Source: Paenibacillus polymyxa
GTDB taxonomy: Bacteria; Bacillota; Bacilli; Paenibacillales; Paenibacillaceae
Direction of reading: 5' to 3'
Assembly: GCF_018614975.1 (NCBI RefSeq)
Contig: NZ_JAGGNR010000014.1
Coordinates: 62,001 to 126,000, forward strand
DNA: 64,000 nt
Below, in pieces: positions 50,585 to 59,832 of this stretch. The notes beneath the pieces are model-generated. The model was not told where the DNA came from and ran no database searches. It saw nothing but the letters and a program-made list of their open reading frames with translations. Each line of letters opens with the position of its first letter. Positions within the stretch are counted from its first letter, which is position 1. The position numbers and the translations under genes were made by a program.

Positions 50585-53239
50585 TTATTTTGCTTCGTAC
50601 CAGTTATCACCAAAGCTGACTTCGGCTTTCAGCGGAACCGACAGTTCCAATGCTTTTTCCATAACAGAAGGCACTAACTCTTTCATCAGTTCCAATTCAT
50701 CCGCAGGCACTTCGAATACAAGTTCATCGTGCACCTGAAGCAACATACGGCTCTTCAACTTGCGTTCCCGCAGCGCTTCATCCATCTGTACCATGGCCAG
50801 CTTGATGATATCTGCCGCTGTTCCCTGAATCGGTGTATTCATCGCCGTACGCTCTGCGAAGGAACGCAGATTGAAGTTACTGGCGTTAATCTCTGGCAGG
50901 TAACGACGTCGCTCCAACAACGTTTTGACGTAACCATCCTGGCGAGCTTCCTTCACAATATCATCCATATATCGGCGTACACCCTGGAATACTTCAAAAT
51001 ACTGATCAATAAACTGCGCGGCCTCTTTACGTGTAATATGCAAGTTCTGGGATAAACCATAATCACTTATTCCATACACGATACCAAAGTTAACTGCCTT
51101 GGCGGAACGACGCATATCCCCATCCACATCCTCAGGCTTCACGCCAAATACATCCGAAGCGGTCTTTGTATGAATATCCATATCGTTGACAAACGCTTCC
51201 TTCAAGCGCTCATCGTCCGAAATGTGGGCCAGTACACGCAGTTCAATCTGGGAATAGTCTGCTGCCAAAATGGACCATCCAGGCTCGGAAGGGACAAATA
51301 CCTTCCGGATTTTGCGACCTTCTTCCATCCGGATCGGAATGTTCTGCAAGTTCGGGAATTGACTGCTAAGTCGTCCTGTTGCAGCAATGGTCTGACGATA
51401 ATACGTATGCACCTTGCCATCCCGATCGGATATCTCTTTGAGTAATCCTTCCACATAAGTGGATTGCAGCTTGGCAAGCTGACGATATTGCAGAATATGC
51501 TTGACCACATCGTTATAAGGAGCCAATTTCTCCAATACTTCAGCATCTGTGGAATAACCTGTTTTTGTTTTCTTCACCACCGGCAAGCCCAGTCTATCAA
51601 ATAAAATCTCACCCAGTTGCTTCGGTGAATTCAGATTAAATTCCGTTCCTGACAGCTTGTAGATCTCAGCCATCAACCTGCTGATCTGTTCTTCAAACTC
51701 ACTGCCCAGAGCCTGCAGATCGGCTGTATTGGCCTTAATGCCCTGTTTCTCCATGTCCGCCAATATGCGTGACAACGGCATCTCCAGTTCATGGAACAAT
51801 GAATTCATCTCATCGGTTTCCAACACCTGCTCCTGAAGTGGAATAATGGCTGCTACAGCAGCAGCTTTGCGGCATAGGAAATCCCCCAAGGTCTCCACTT
51901 CCGGCACCTTGTACTTGGCCCCTTTGCCCATAACCGTGTCATCCTCCACAAGTGAAGGCAGACCATACTTGGTCGTGAGTCCACTAATCGTCTGGTTGGA
52001 TTCCGTTGGATCAAGCAAATATGCCGCCAGTTGTACATCAAATGACGCACCAGCGAATTCAATGCCATGCGCATGCAGGGCCAGGTCCACACGATGAAGA
52101 TCATAACCGCGCTTCGGCTGCTCTGAATTACCAAGCCATGCCCGCACTGGAGCCGCTGCCTCTGAATGAAGCAGTTCGGGAGATATAAACGTATATGTTC
52201 CGGCAGAACCTACAGCTAGTCCAATCAGTTTCGCTTGGTGAGGGTTATCCCCATGTGTCTCCACGTGGAGTACATCAATGGAATCAAGGGAACTGAACAG
52301 CTCACTGATGTTGTCCTCTGTTGCAATGGAAGACTCCACCTCGGCAGCAGGGACCGCTTCCTGTTCTGAACCAATGCTGCCACTGAACGACAGGCGTTCG
52401 AGCAAGGATTTGAATTCCAGCTTCGCCAATGCAGGGCCAGCATGTTCTTCTTTTAATCCAGCGAATTGCATATCCTCCCACGTCTGCTCTAGCGGAACTT
52501 CCCGGTGAATCGTCGCGAGTTGTTTGCTCATCCGGGCATCTTCGGCATGGGCCTCGATCTTTTCTTTCATCTTGCCCTTCAGTTCACTTGTGCCGTTCAG
52601 CACATCTTCTACCGATCCGAACTGGTGCAGCAGCTTCAACGCTGTTTTCTCTCCGACCCCGGGAATACCCGGAATATTATCGGACGCATCGCCCATCAGA
52701 CCCTTGAGATCAATGATTTGCAGCGGCGTCAGACCATAACGCTCCTTAATCTGAGCAGGATCATACAGCTCAATATCGGTTACCCCTTTACGTGTTAGCC
52801 CGATATGTACATGTTCGGAGGCAAGCTGCAGCATATCTTTGTCACCCGATACAACAAGCACCTGTCTGCCCGCTTCATCTGCGCGTTTGGTTAATGTTCC
52901 GATGATGTCATCCGCTTCAAATCCAGCCAGCTCAAACTGAGCGATGCCAAGTCCTTTCAGCAGTTCTTTGAGCAAAGGAAATTGCTCTGACAACTCTGGT
53001 GGTGTTTTCTCCCGTCCACCCTTGTATTCCTGATACCCTTCGTGGCGGAACGTGATTTTGCCTGCATCAAATGCGACCATAACATGTGTAGGCTTATGCT
53101 CTTCAAGCAGTCTCAGCAGCATTGTAGTGAAGCCATATACCGCATTGGTATGCAGACCTTTCGAGTTGGTCAGAGGCGGCATTGCAAAAAACGCCCTGTA
53201 AATAATGCTATTTCCATCTATGAGAATAAACTTGTCCAT
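50585..53239 (-). CDS. polA: DNA polymerase I
   Basis: Gap filling and Okazaki fragment processing. The 884-aa protein has an N-terminal 5'-3' exonuclease (1-290; FEADDIIGTLTKRA, DNIPGIPGVGEKTA), a central 3'-5' exonuclease-like domain (about 300-480) that lacks the acidic DxE metal ligands (VLHVETHGD in their place) and so should be inactive, as in Bacillus stearothermophilus, and a family A polymerase domain (490-884) with motif A DYSQIELR, motif B RRSAKAVNFGIVYG and motif C VHDE. Full length. It follows the phosphate block and precedes mutM. Confidence 0.98.
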   Translation of the reverse strand: MDKFILIDGNSIIYRAFFAMPPLTNSKGLHTNAVYGFTTMLLRLLEEHKPTHVMVAFDAGKITFRHEGYQEYKGGREKTPPELSEQFPLLKELLKGLGIAQFELAGFEADDIIGTLTKRADEAGRQVLVVSGDKDMLQLASEHVHIGLTRKGVTDIELYDPAQIKERYGLTPLQIIDLKGLMGDASDNIPGIPGVGEKTALKLLHQFGSVEDVLNGTSELKGKMKEKIEAHAEDARMSKQLATIHREVPLEQTWEDMQFAGLKEEHAGPALAKLEFKSLLERLSFSGSIGSEQEAVPAAEVESSIATEDNISELFSSLDSIDVLHVETHGDNPHQAKLIGLAVGSAGTYTFISPELLHSEAAAPVRAWLGNSEQPKRGYDLHRVDLALHAHGIEFAGASFDVQLAAYLLDPTESNQTISGLTTKYGLPSLVEDDTVMGKGAKYKVPEVETLGDFLCRKAAAVAAIIPLQEQVLETDEMNSLFHELEMPLSRILADMEKQGIKANTADLQALGSEFEEQISRLMAEIYKLSGTEFNLNSPKQLGEILFDRLGLPVVKKTKTGYSTDAEVLEKLAPYNDVVKHILQYRQLAKLQSTYVEGLLKEISDRDGKVHTYYRQTIAATGRLSSQFPNLQNIPIRMEEGRKIRKVFVPSEPGWSILAADYSQIELRVLAHISDDERLKEAFVNDMDIHTKTASDVFGVKPEDVDGDMRRSAKAVNFGIVYGISDYGLSQNLHITRKEAAQFIDQYFEVFQGVRRYMDDIVKEARQDGYVKTLLERRRYLPEINASNFNLRSFAERTAMNTPIQGTAADIIKLAMVQMDEALRERKLKSRMLLQVHDELVFEVPADELELMKELVPSVMEKALELSVPLKAEVSFGDNWYEAK

Positions 53240-53355
53240 TCCAGCACCTCGCGTATTATATGGTCAACCTCTTCAAATTACATCTATTCTCATGATACCA
53301 TACCCACCTGTCACATCAAAAAGAATAGCCATCTTTTCACTTCATTTTTAATCGC

Positions 53356-53413
53356 AAAAAAAGAACCTTCTCCACAGACAGCTGTACACAGCCTATCTGA
53401 GAGAAAGTCCTTT
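53356..53413 (-). terminator. Terminator of pstB-phoU
   Basis: On the minus strand AAGGACTTTCTC pairs with GAGAAGGTTCTT (two G-T pairs), with an inner CAGCTG stem, ending in seven T. It separates phoU from polA. Confidence 0.75.
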
Positions 53414-53475
53414 TCCATTCATATGATTCATTACTTAATCAGCACTGATTCCCCAATTCCAAAGCAATGCTCTTC

Positions 53476-54135
53476 CTATTGATTCAGATCCGGACGTTTA
53501 CCTGTCACCAGGTATACCGTGCTCTCACCAATGTTGGTTGCATGATCGCCAATCCGTTCAATGTAACGTCCAACCATCATCAGCAGCATGGCCTGAGAAG
53601 CCTGATTCGGGTGCTCTGTCATTAACGTGTAGAGATCACTGATCATGTGACTGTACAGTTGATCGACCTGATCGTCTGTTTGAGCCATTTTATAGGCCAG
53701 ATCTGTGTTTTCTTTCAGGAAAGATTCGATGGATTCATCGATCATGGATTTCACGATTTCTGCCATTTGCGGGATATCCACCAAAGGTTTGATCAGCTTC
53801 TGTCCATCCATCCGGAGTGTCACCTTTGCCACATCAAGAGCAAGATCTCCCATACGCTCCAGATCACTGGAGATTTTGAATGCCACGATAATACGTCTGA
53901 GGTCCTTCGCCACCGGCTGTTGTGTGATGATCAGTTTGGAGCCAAGTTCCATAATTTTGTCTTCAAGGGCATTCAGATTCGCATCATTCTTGATGATGAC
54001 CTGAGCTTTCTCCGCGTTCATCGTTTGTAAACTCTCAATAGCACCATCCAATGCTGCTCCTACATGTTCACCCATTTGTTTGAGCAAGGTACGCAGCTCT
54101 TCAAGCTCCTGATCAAATTCTTTTCTGCGAATCAT
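53476..54135 (-). CDS. phoU: Phosphate transport regulator PhoU
   Basis: Negative regulator that links Pst activity to PhoR. The 219-aa protein is two three-helix bundles with repeats of the family metal-binding motif (ELGSKLIITQQPVAKDLRRI ... SSDLERMGDLALDVA and VGRYIERIGDHATNI). A longer frame opens at 54183, but that gives a 16-residue extension atypical for PhoU; AAGGAGG lies 11 nt before the ATG at 54135. It is the last gene after pstB, and both are probably read from the PhoP-box promoter at 55.05 kb. Confidence 0.95.
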   Translation of the reverse strand: MIRRKEFDQELEELRTLLKQMGEHVGAALDGAIESLQTMNAEKAQVIIKNDANLNALEDKIMELGSKLIITQQPVAKDLRRIIVAFKISSDLERMGDLALDVAKVTLRMDGQKLIKPLVDIPQMAEIVKSMIDESIESFLKENTDLAYKMAQTDDQVDQLYSHMISDLYTLMTEHPNQASQAMLLMMVGRYIERIGDHATNIGESTVYLVTGKRPDLNQ

Positions 54136-54198
54136 AGATTTCATGTCCTCCTTATCCATCATCTCCGGGTATGCCGGGATCATTCCAATTCAGCTCGC

Positions 54199-54954
54199 TT
54201 AACCGAACCTTCCGGAGATATAATCCTCGGTTCGGGAATCTTGCGGTGTGGAGAATAACGTCTCCGTATCAGCTGCCTCCACCACTTCACCATTCAGGAA
54301 AAATACCGTGCGTCCAGATACCCGTGCCGCCTGGTGCATATTGTGCGTAACCATAACGATCGTGTACTTATGATGCAACTCCTTCACTAGCTCCTCAATC
54401 TTCAATGTGGAGATCGGGTCGAGTGCGGACGTTGCTTCATCCATCAGCAGAACGTCAGGCTGTACAGCCAGCGCCCGTGCAATACAGAGACGCTGTTGTT
54501 GTCCGCCGGACAAACTAAGTGCCGACTTTTTCAATACATCCTTCACTTCATCCCACAGTGCCGCATGAACAAGACTCTGTTCCACCAATTGATCCAGTTC
54601 AGCCTTTTGAGTTACCCCGTGCAAACGCGGTCCGTAAGCGACGTTATCGTATATGGATTTTGGAAAAGGATTCGGTTGTTGGAACACCATACCAACTCGT
54701 TTGCGCAGTGTCTCCACTTCAATCTCATTACTGTAGATATCGGAGCCATTCAGCATAACCTGTCCTTCCACACGAACACCCGGAATCATGTCATTCATCC
54801 GGTTTAACGTGCGGAGCAATGTCGACTTACCACAACCTGACGGCCCGATGAACGCAGTAACGGTTTTTTCCGGCAGATCCATCGATATATTTTTAAGCGC
54901 GTGATGCGTATCATAATATAAATTAAGATTTTCAATGTGAATGAGGTCCTTCAT
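54199..54954 (-). CDS. pstB: Phosphate ABC transporter ATP-binding protein
   Basis: Energises high-affinity phosphate uptake. The 251-aa ATPase has Walker [10 protein letters not shown], the Q-loop MVFQQPNPF, the ABC signature LSGGQQQR, Walker [13 protein letters not shown] and the switch His in VTHNMHQA. The segments NRMNDMIPG and the length are PstB-like. pstS, pstC and pstA are not adjacent; only phoU follows, so the membrane parts are elsewhere. A PhoP box with -10 lies about 100 bp upstream, which predicts induction by phosphate starvation. Confidence 0.96.
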   Translation of the reverse strand: MKDLIHIENLNLYYDTHHALKNISMDLPEKTVTAFIGPSGCGKSTLLRTLNRMNDMIPGVRVEGQVMLNGSDIYSNEIEVETLRKRVGMVFQQPNPFPKSIYDNVAYGPRLHGVTQKAELDQLVEQSLVHAALWDEVKDVLKKSALSLSGGQQQRLCIARALAVQPDVLLMDEATSALDPISTLKIEELVKELHHKYTIVMVTHNMHQAARVSGRTVFFLNGEVVEAADTETLFSTPQDSRTEDYISGRFG

Positions 54955-55050
54955 GGATGTTCACTTCTCCTTCGCTGCAGGGACACGGAAACTCCCTTTA
55001 CGTTGAGACCGATACTGATAATCTTTCATCGCTGCTCGGCCATCTTTAAT

Positions 55051-55104
55051 ATCCTACCCTTTCATTGTAAAAACAGTATCACTTTCATGTTAACGGAATG
55101 TAAA
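55051..55104 (-). promoter_or_regulatory. PhoP box and -10 of pstB
   Basis: On the minus strand: TTTACA (55099-55104), N5, TTAACA (55088-55093), N16, TTTACA (55066-55071), N9, then TAGGAT (55051-55056) as -10. Repeat starts are 11 and 22 bp apart, that is an 11-bp period with one degenerate unit. This matches the PhoP core-binding pattern TTHACA-N5-TTHACA. Confidence 0.85.
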
Positions 55105-55184
55105 AAAGACATCCTTGACCTTCATGATCTGCTTAATGGATCAATCTGATTGCTGATGCCTGCCTTATTGACTACTTTATAACT

Positions 55185-56372
55185 TTATATCACTCCGCTA
55201 TTCGATACCATCTCATCCAGCTTCGTACGAATGTGCTCTGCGACTTCTCCAGCTTTCCCGCCTTCCATGGCGATCTCCTCTGCTATACGAGACAAATCTC
55301 TCACCGCACTGTTCAGTTGTCGGAACGTTGCTCCCCCTGCGTTGACATGCACCGAACTGTCGTCAATCTCTGCTCCGCTTGCCTTAACCAGTTCAACAGT
55401 CTGAAGGGTCAATCCACCAATATTCTCTAGCAATGAAGACATGTTCCCCGCAACCTCACGGGTCTGTTTTGCGAGCGCTCGAATCTCGCCTGCAACTATC
55501 TGAAAACCTCGTCCATATTCACCCGCATGGGCTGCTTCTATGGATGCATTCAGGGCAAGGAGACCACTCTGATCTGCTAGCGACCGGATGGATTGTGCCA
55601 TGCCCGATCCTGTTCTGATCGAATTCAGCATGTAGTCCGCATGTTGCCCTTGATTCTCCATATGCTGATGCACCCGGTTATAGGAAGCATCAACGTGCTT
55701 CAAACTCTCTTCACCCTGCTTGGACAATGCCATGATCTCACGGGCCTCATGAACGGTCTGATTCGCTGCATGCACCAGCTTGGTGACCGCATCGTTGATT
55801 CTGGTTATCTCCTGTCTGCTCTCGGTTACTGTACGTATGCGCTCTTCCGTAACAGCCTGTTGCAATCTGCGGGAGAGCGACATTACGTCACGCATCGTCA
55901 GCACACCAAGCAGTCTGCCTTGTTCCGTAACAAGCAGACAATCGTAGAAATGCTGTTCATCGCGCCCAAGTGCGATATCAATAATCGTTGTGGCTTCAAT
56001 ATTAATATCTGCAATAACCGGAGATGTATTCACTACTTGGATGACCGGTTTACGGTAGAACAGATCTGCGGCAAAACGGCCATTTAACATCCGATATAAC
56101 GTCTCTCGCATTAACAATCCAGTAGGTTTCATCTGCTCATCACACAGTACAATACATGGGTGCTCCTGATCCTGATTCATCATCGTGGCCGCTTCTCCAC
56201 AGGTCGTATGGATCCCCGCGACAGGTACCTGACGATAATAGTCATGCAAATGGATTACAGGTTCTTCGGCAACAACCGTTTCTTCATGATGCTGCTGTTC
56301 GGGTATCGCTAATTCTTCGTTATGTAAAACAACATGAGGCTGGTCAGGTTTCACTTCGAGCAACATGGGCAT
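55185..56372 (-). CDS. Soluble CBS-pair / MCP signalling-domain protein
   Basis: A 395-aa cytoplasmic signalling protein without membrane helices. An N-terminal leader rich in Glu/His (1-40) is followed by a pair of CBS domains (about 45-175; PCIVLCDEQMKPTGLLMRETL, LLVTEQGRLLGVLTMRDVM), then a methyl-accepting-chemotaxis hairpin (about 190-395) with the conserved tip region LADQSGLLALNASIEAAHAG followed by GRGFQIVAGEIRALA. The coiled coils are short, so it resembles small soluble receptors that may form clusters with CheA/CheW. AGGAG ten nt upstream supports the ATG at 56372. It stands between phoP and pstB and has its own PhoP box, linking it to phosphate starvation. Ligand of the CBS pair (often adenine nucleotides) unknown. 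Confidence 0.87.
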   Translation of the reverse strand: MPMLLEVKPDQPHVVLHNEELAIPEQQHHEETVVAEEPVIHLHDYYRQVPVAGIHTTCGEAATMMNQDQEHPCIVLCDEQMKPTGLLMRETLYRMLNGRFAADLFYRKPVIQVVNTSPVIADINIEATTIIDIALGRDEQHFYDCLLVTEQGRLLGVLTMRDVMSLSRRLQQAVTEERIRTVTESRQEITRINDAVTKLVHAANQTVHEAREIMALSKQGEESLKHVDASYNRVHQHMENQGQHADYMLNSIRTGSGMAQSIRSLADQSGLLALNASIEAAHAGEYGRGFQIVAGEIRALAKQTREVAGNMSSLLENIGGLTLQTVELVKASGAEIDDSSVHVNAGGATFRQLNSAVRDLSRIAEEIAMEGGKAGEVAEHIRTKLDEMVSNSGVI

Positions 56373-56450
56373 AAATGCGTAATCTCCTTTACGTATTAGC
56401 TCCGTCTTGAGATAGATTATGTAGGTATAAAGTATCACCCAGATAAGTCC

Positions 56451-56504
56451 ATGCTACTCCCTCTACGTAAAGGAAAATCCTCCTTTATGTTAAACAAACG
56501 TAAA
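56451..56504 (-). promoter_or_regulatory. PhoP box and -10 of the CBS-MCP gene
   Basis: On the minus strand: TTTACG (56499-56504), N5, TTAACA (56488-56493), N16, TTTACG (56466-56471), N9, then TAGCAT (56451-56456). The geometry is identical base for base in spacing to the pstB site. Confidence 0.8.
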
Positions 56505-56524
56505 ATAAAACTCCCCGATCATTG

Positions 56525-57253
56525 CTAACTTGAATGATGGGGAGTTTTTCTTTTGACAACCAATTTATAACCTACACCACGAATGGAATCAATGTGAACC
56601 GATTCCGGGTCCAGCTCCAGCTTTTTACGTAATGAGCTGACGTGTACGTCTACCGTTCGTTGACCTCCAATATAATCGAAGCCCCACACAGCGTTCATCA
56701 GATCATCCCTTGTCAGTACCACACCCGGTTTTTTGGCCAAATATAACAGTACTTCGAACTCTTTCGGACGCAGACTGATGGATTGTCCACCCAGTGTCAC
56801 TTCATATTTCAGAGGATAAATCTCCAGCTCTCCCAGAATAATTCGTGAGCCATCCTTGTCCTCAAGCTGTGGTAAATCTTCGCCATTGGAATAACGTCTT
56901 AATACCGCATCCACTCGGGCTAATAACTCAGATACACCAAACGGTTTGGTTATATAATCATCGGCACCCGATTTCAGTCCCTGTACAACCTCGGCTTCAC
57001 CGTTCTTGGCCGTCAGAATGATAACAGGTGTACTGACACCCTGTATTCTTAACTTGTTCAGAATGTCCAGACCATTCATGCCCGGAAGCATCAGATCCAG
57101 CAATATGAGATCAAAATCCTGGGACAAGGCGCGATCATATCCTGTAGATCCGTGATCCTCTGCCGTAACGTCGTAACCTTCCTGTGTCAGGTTATACGTG
57201 AGTAATCTTGATAATGTAGGTTCATCTTCAATAACTAGCAAACGCTGTGCCAT
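56525..57253 (-). CDS. phoP: Phosphate response regulator PhoP
   Basis: OmpR-family response regulator that activates the phosphate-starvation regulon. The 242-aa protein has a receiver domain with phospho-acceptor Asp53 (LILLDLMLPG), acidic pocket ED/E near 9-11 and Lys in the TKPF motif, then a winged-helix DNA-binding domain (about 140-232; RPKEFEVLLYLAKKPG, GGQRTVDVHVSSLRKKL). AGAAGGGG before the ATG at 57253 decides the start over the upstream one at 57307. Unlike Bacillus, it lies downstream of phoR, and it has its own PhoP-box promoter in the gap between them. Confidence 0.95.
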   Translation of the reverse strand: MAQRLLVIEDEPTLSRLLTYNLTQEGYDVTAEDHGSTGYDRALSQDFDLILLDLMLPGMNGLDILNKLRIQGVSTPVIILTAKNGEAEVVQGLKSGADDYITKPFGVSELLARVDAVLRRYSNGEDLPQLEDKDGSRIILGELEIYPLKYEVTLGGQSISLRPKEFEVLLYLAKKPGVVLTRDDLMNAVWGFDYIGGQRTVDVHVSSLRKKLELDPESVHIDSIRGVGYKLVVKRKTPHHSS

Positions 57254-57302
57254 GATACCCCTTCTCTCTTCATAGGTTGTCTGTTGCCACAACACTTTTT
57301 CT

Positions 57303-57334
57303 ATCATAGCACTAATTTGTTAACGCGGTGTAAA
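57303..57334 (-). promoter_or_regulatory. PhoP box and -10 of phoP (autoregulation)
   Basis: On the minus strand: TTTACA (57329-57334), N5, TTAACA (57318-57323), N9, TATGAT (57303-57308). Same repeat-to-repeat (11 bp) and repeat-to--10 (9 bp) spacing as the pstB and CBS-MCP sites. Only two clear repeats. Confidence 0.8.
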
Positions 57335-57369
57335 ACAATACACACTTTTTACATTTTGATACCAGACGC

Positions 57370-59190
57370 CTACATCTCTTCGTCTTGAATGAATGGAAGG
57401 ATCACACGGAATGTTGTCCCCATGCCCAGCTCACTCTCTACAGACAATTTGCCATGATGCAATTCCACCAGATGTTTAACGATGGAAAGTCCAAGGCCTG
57501 TGCCCCCTGAATTACGGGATCTGCCTTTATCAACACGATAGAACCGTTCGAAGATTCGCGGCAAATCTTTTTTCGGTATGCCAATTCCTGTATCTGACAC
57601 CGCAAAGACAACTTCATCATCGTTATCCATCGTCACCTGTAACTTCACTCGTCCACCATCGGGGGTATAATTGATTCCGTTGGATAACAGATTGATGAAA
57701 ATCTGCTTCATCTTGTCCTCATCCGCTTCAATATACAGCTCCTCCGGAACATGCATTTCCAGACGAATTTGCTTTTTCTCCGCCACCTTGGACAAGGTGC
57801 CCAGCACCATTTCGAAGAAAGAGTGTATATGAACAGGTGAGCATTGCAGCGGTGCGCGTTTCGATTCAATTTTGGATAACTCCAGAATATCCCCGATTAA
57901 TCGGTTAAGTCGATCTCCTTCATCATAGATAATTTTCAGGAATGATCGCTCTGTCTCCTTATCCTGTACCCCGCCACTGAGCAACGTTTCGGCAAACCCT
58001 TTGACCGCAGCGACAGGTGTCTTAAGCTCATGAGAGACATTGGCGACAAACTCACTGCGCATTGACTCCAATCGGCGGATTGCCGTCACGTCCTGCAACA
58101 GGAACAACATGCCTCGATACCCGCCATCATCTTCGGACATCGGTACTCCATCAATACGGATCAGTTTTTCCTCCGGGTTGAACACACTCACTTCTTCATG
58201 CATCCGTTCTTTCAATGCAACACTCTCTTCGATAGTACGTGTTAATTCGTAGTGTCTTTTTAATTCAGTATAAGGCTTACCCGTAACCTTTCCTGCCTGA
58301 ATACCAAGCATACGCTCCGCTTCCCGATTGACCAGTGCAATGGATTGCCCTGCGTCGATCATAACAATACCTCCGGTCATGTTTGCGAGGACACTCTGTA
58401 GCAACGCTTCATTGTCACGGATCGTCTTCAACTGGGACTGCAAGCTGTCTGCCATTCCGTTTATCGCAAGCCCCAGCTGTCCGATCTCATCTCTACGCGT
58501 TACATCAACTCTCGCATCGTATTCCAGCTTGGTAATTCGATGGGCCACTTTCGTAATATGCTCAATCGGAGAGGTTAATCCACGTGCAACCCGATAACTG
58601 ACAAATGCCACAATTAAGAATAATAGCCCAAGTGCAGCAAACATAATCATCCAACCACGCTGAAGCCCTTGATCCACAGCCTGTAGACTCATGGATAGAC
58701 GAATGTAGCCATCAAATTTGCCGCTTGGTATTTCAATCATGTCACTTTGATCCGAATTCACAGGTAGTGCTACATACAGCATATCTTGCCCCAATGTTTC
58801 ACTGTAACGTATGGACTGCCCGTATACATCCCCTACCGCACCCTTAATTTCTTCCCGGTTCAAGTGATTATCCATCGATGCCGGATCACTCTCGGAATCT
58901 CCGATGACCATGCCGTCTTTATTAATGAAGGTTACCCGGGAATCCGTCAGACGATCCAGTTCCAGCGCCCGATCTGAATAATACTTTCGTGTGGCTTCCG
59001 AGGTTGGATCACTTGCATCATGGAATGGAAAAGTTGCTTTAAGCAAATTAATCTCGCGCACCATGGTTTGCTCCAATGCGGTTATATGCGTAGTCTTAAA
59101 TACTCTGCCCATCGTGTATCCAGCTACAATGACGGATACGCCGATCAGCACCATCATAATGATGGCAAGGCGAATTCGGAACGGTCTCAT
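57370..59190 (-). CDS. phoR: Phosphate sensor histidine kinase PhoR
   Basis: A 606-aa membrane kinase that phosphorylates PhoP. Two membrane helices (about 7-28 and 178-200) enclose an extracytoplasmic sensor domain. Then come HAMP (about 200-255; RGLTSPIEHITKVAHRI), PAS (about 265-370), HisKA with phospho-His near 386 (NVSHELKTPVAAV) and HATPase_c (NLLSNGINYTPDGG, DTGIGIP, GTGLGLSIVK). Size and order match Bacillus PhoR. It ends 116 bp before phoP, a gap that contains a PhoP-dependent promoter; phoR itself shows no PhoP box upstream. Confidence 0.94.
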   Translation of the reverse strand: MRPFRIRLAIIMMVLIGVSVIVAGYTMGRVFKTTHITALEQTMVREINLLKATFPFHDASDPTSEATRKYYSDRALELDRLTDSRVTFINKDGMVIGDSESDPASMDNHLNREEIKGAVGDVYGQSIRYSETLGQDMLYVALPVNSDQSDMIEIPSGKFDGYIRLSMSLQAVDQGLQRGWMIMFAALGLLFLIVAFVSYRVARGLTSPIEHITKVAHRITKLEYDARVDVTRRDEIGQLGLAINGMADSLQSQLKTIRDNEALLQSVLANMTGGIVMIDAGQSIALVNREAERMLGIQAGKVTGKPYTELKRHYELTRTIEESVALKERMHEEVSVFNPEEKLIRIDGVPMSEDDGGYRGMLFLLQDVTAIRRLESMRSEFVANVSHELKTPVAAVKGFAETLLSGGVQDKETERSFLKIIYDEGDRLNRLIGDILELSKIESKRAPLQCSPVHIHSFFEMVLGTLSKVAEKKQIRLEMHVPEELYIEADEDKMKQIFINLLSNGINYTPDGGRVKLQVTMDNDDEVVFAVSDTGIGIPKKDLPRIFERFYRVDKGRSRNSGGTGLGLSIVKHLVELHHGKLSVESELGMGTTFRVILPFIQDEEM

Positions 59191-59233
59191 CTATCTCTTC
59201 CTTTATGATCAGATTAATATCTAATGTCTTGCT

Positions 59234-59581
59234 CTACATTGAATCCAGTTCAATTCGGTCCCCACGGGTGCCTGGATTGGAAATAACGAGAAACTCCACT
59301 TCTTCGTTGCTGCGATTCATCATCTGATGCGGCATTCCGGGTGCGATCTCTATTCCTTCATGGGTTTCCAGCACGAACATTTCACCATTAAGTTCCATAC
59401 ATGCTTCACCGCTGAGGATGAAAAAAAACTGACGGCTTACCGAATGGTAATGTCGTGTTTCAGCCGTTCCTGCAGGCATTCGCTCATGAATGATGCTCAA
59501 TTTATCGTTTTGAACAAGGTGCCAGCCATCGCACTGTCCACCCCATATATAATGCGCTGCATTCTGTTTGCTCATTTTCAT
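59234..59581 (-). CDS. Single-domain cupin protein
   Basis: A 115-aa cupin (beta-barrel) protein. The metal-binding motifs are HYHSVSRQFFFILSGEACM (motif 1; two His and a Gln where Glu is usual) and PGMPHQMMN (motif 2 His). GGAGG ten nt before the ATG at 59581 favours that start over the longer frame from 59650. It lies 43 bp upstream of phoR on the same strand and may share its transcript. Function and ligand unknown; such proteins are often small-molecule isomerases or regulators. Confidence 0.83.
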   Translation of the reverse strand: MKMSKQNAAHYIWGGQCDGWHLVQNDKLSIIHERMPAGTAETRHYHSVSRQFFFILSGEACMELNGEMFVLETHEGIEIAPGMPHQMMNRSNEEVEFLVISNPGTRGDRIELDSM

Positions 59582-59832
59582 ATGACTTATCCCTCCGAGT
59601 ATAATTGCTCGATCTATCATATCACAGATTAGGGAGATTCCAGTCAGCAAGGCTATTCGTACAATATCATAGTTGTATCAACGCAGATGCAGACTTTTGT
59701 AAACAGCTGCTAAACCGCATCTTAGACTTGCACATCCCCTGATATAAAAAAGACGCACCGCTCAGCCATGCTGAATGCGATACGTCTCTCTATATAATCA
59801 ATCCTATCCTGAGTCTAAACGTTCTTTACGTA

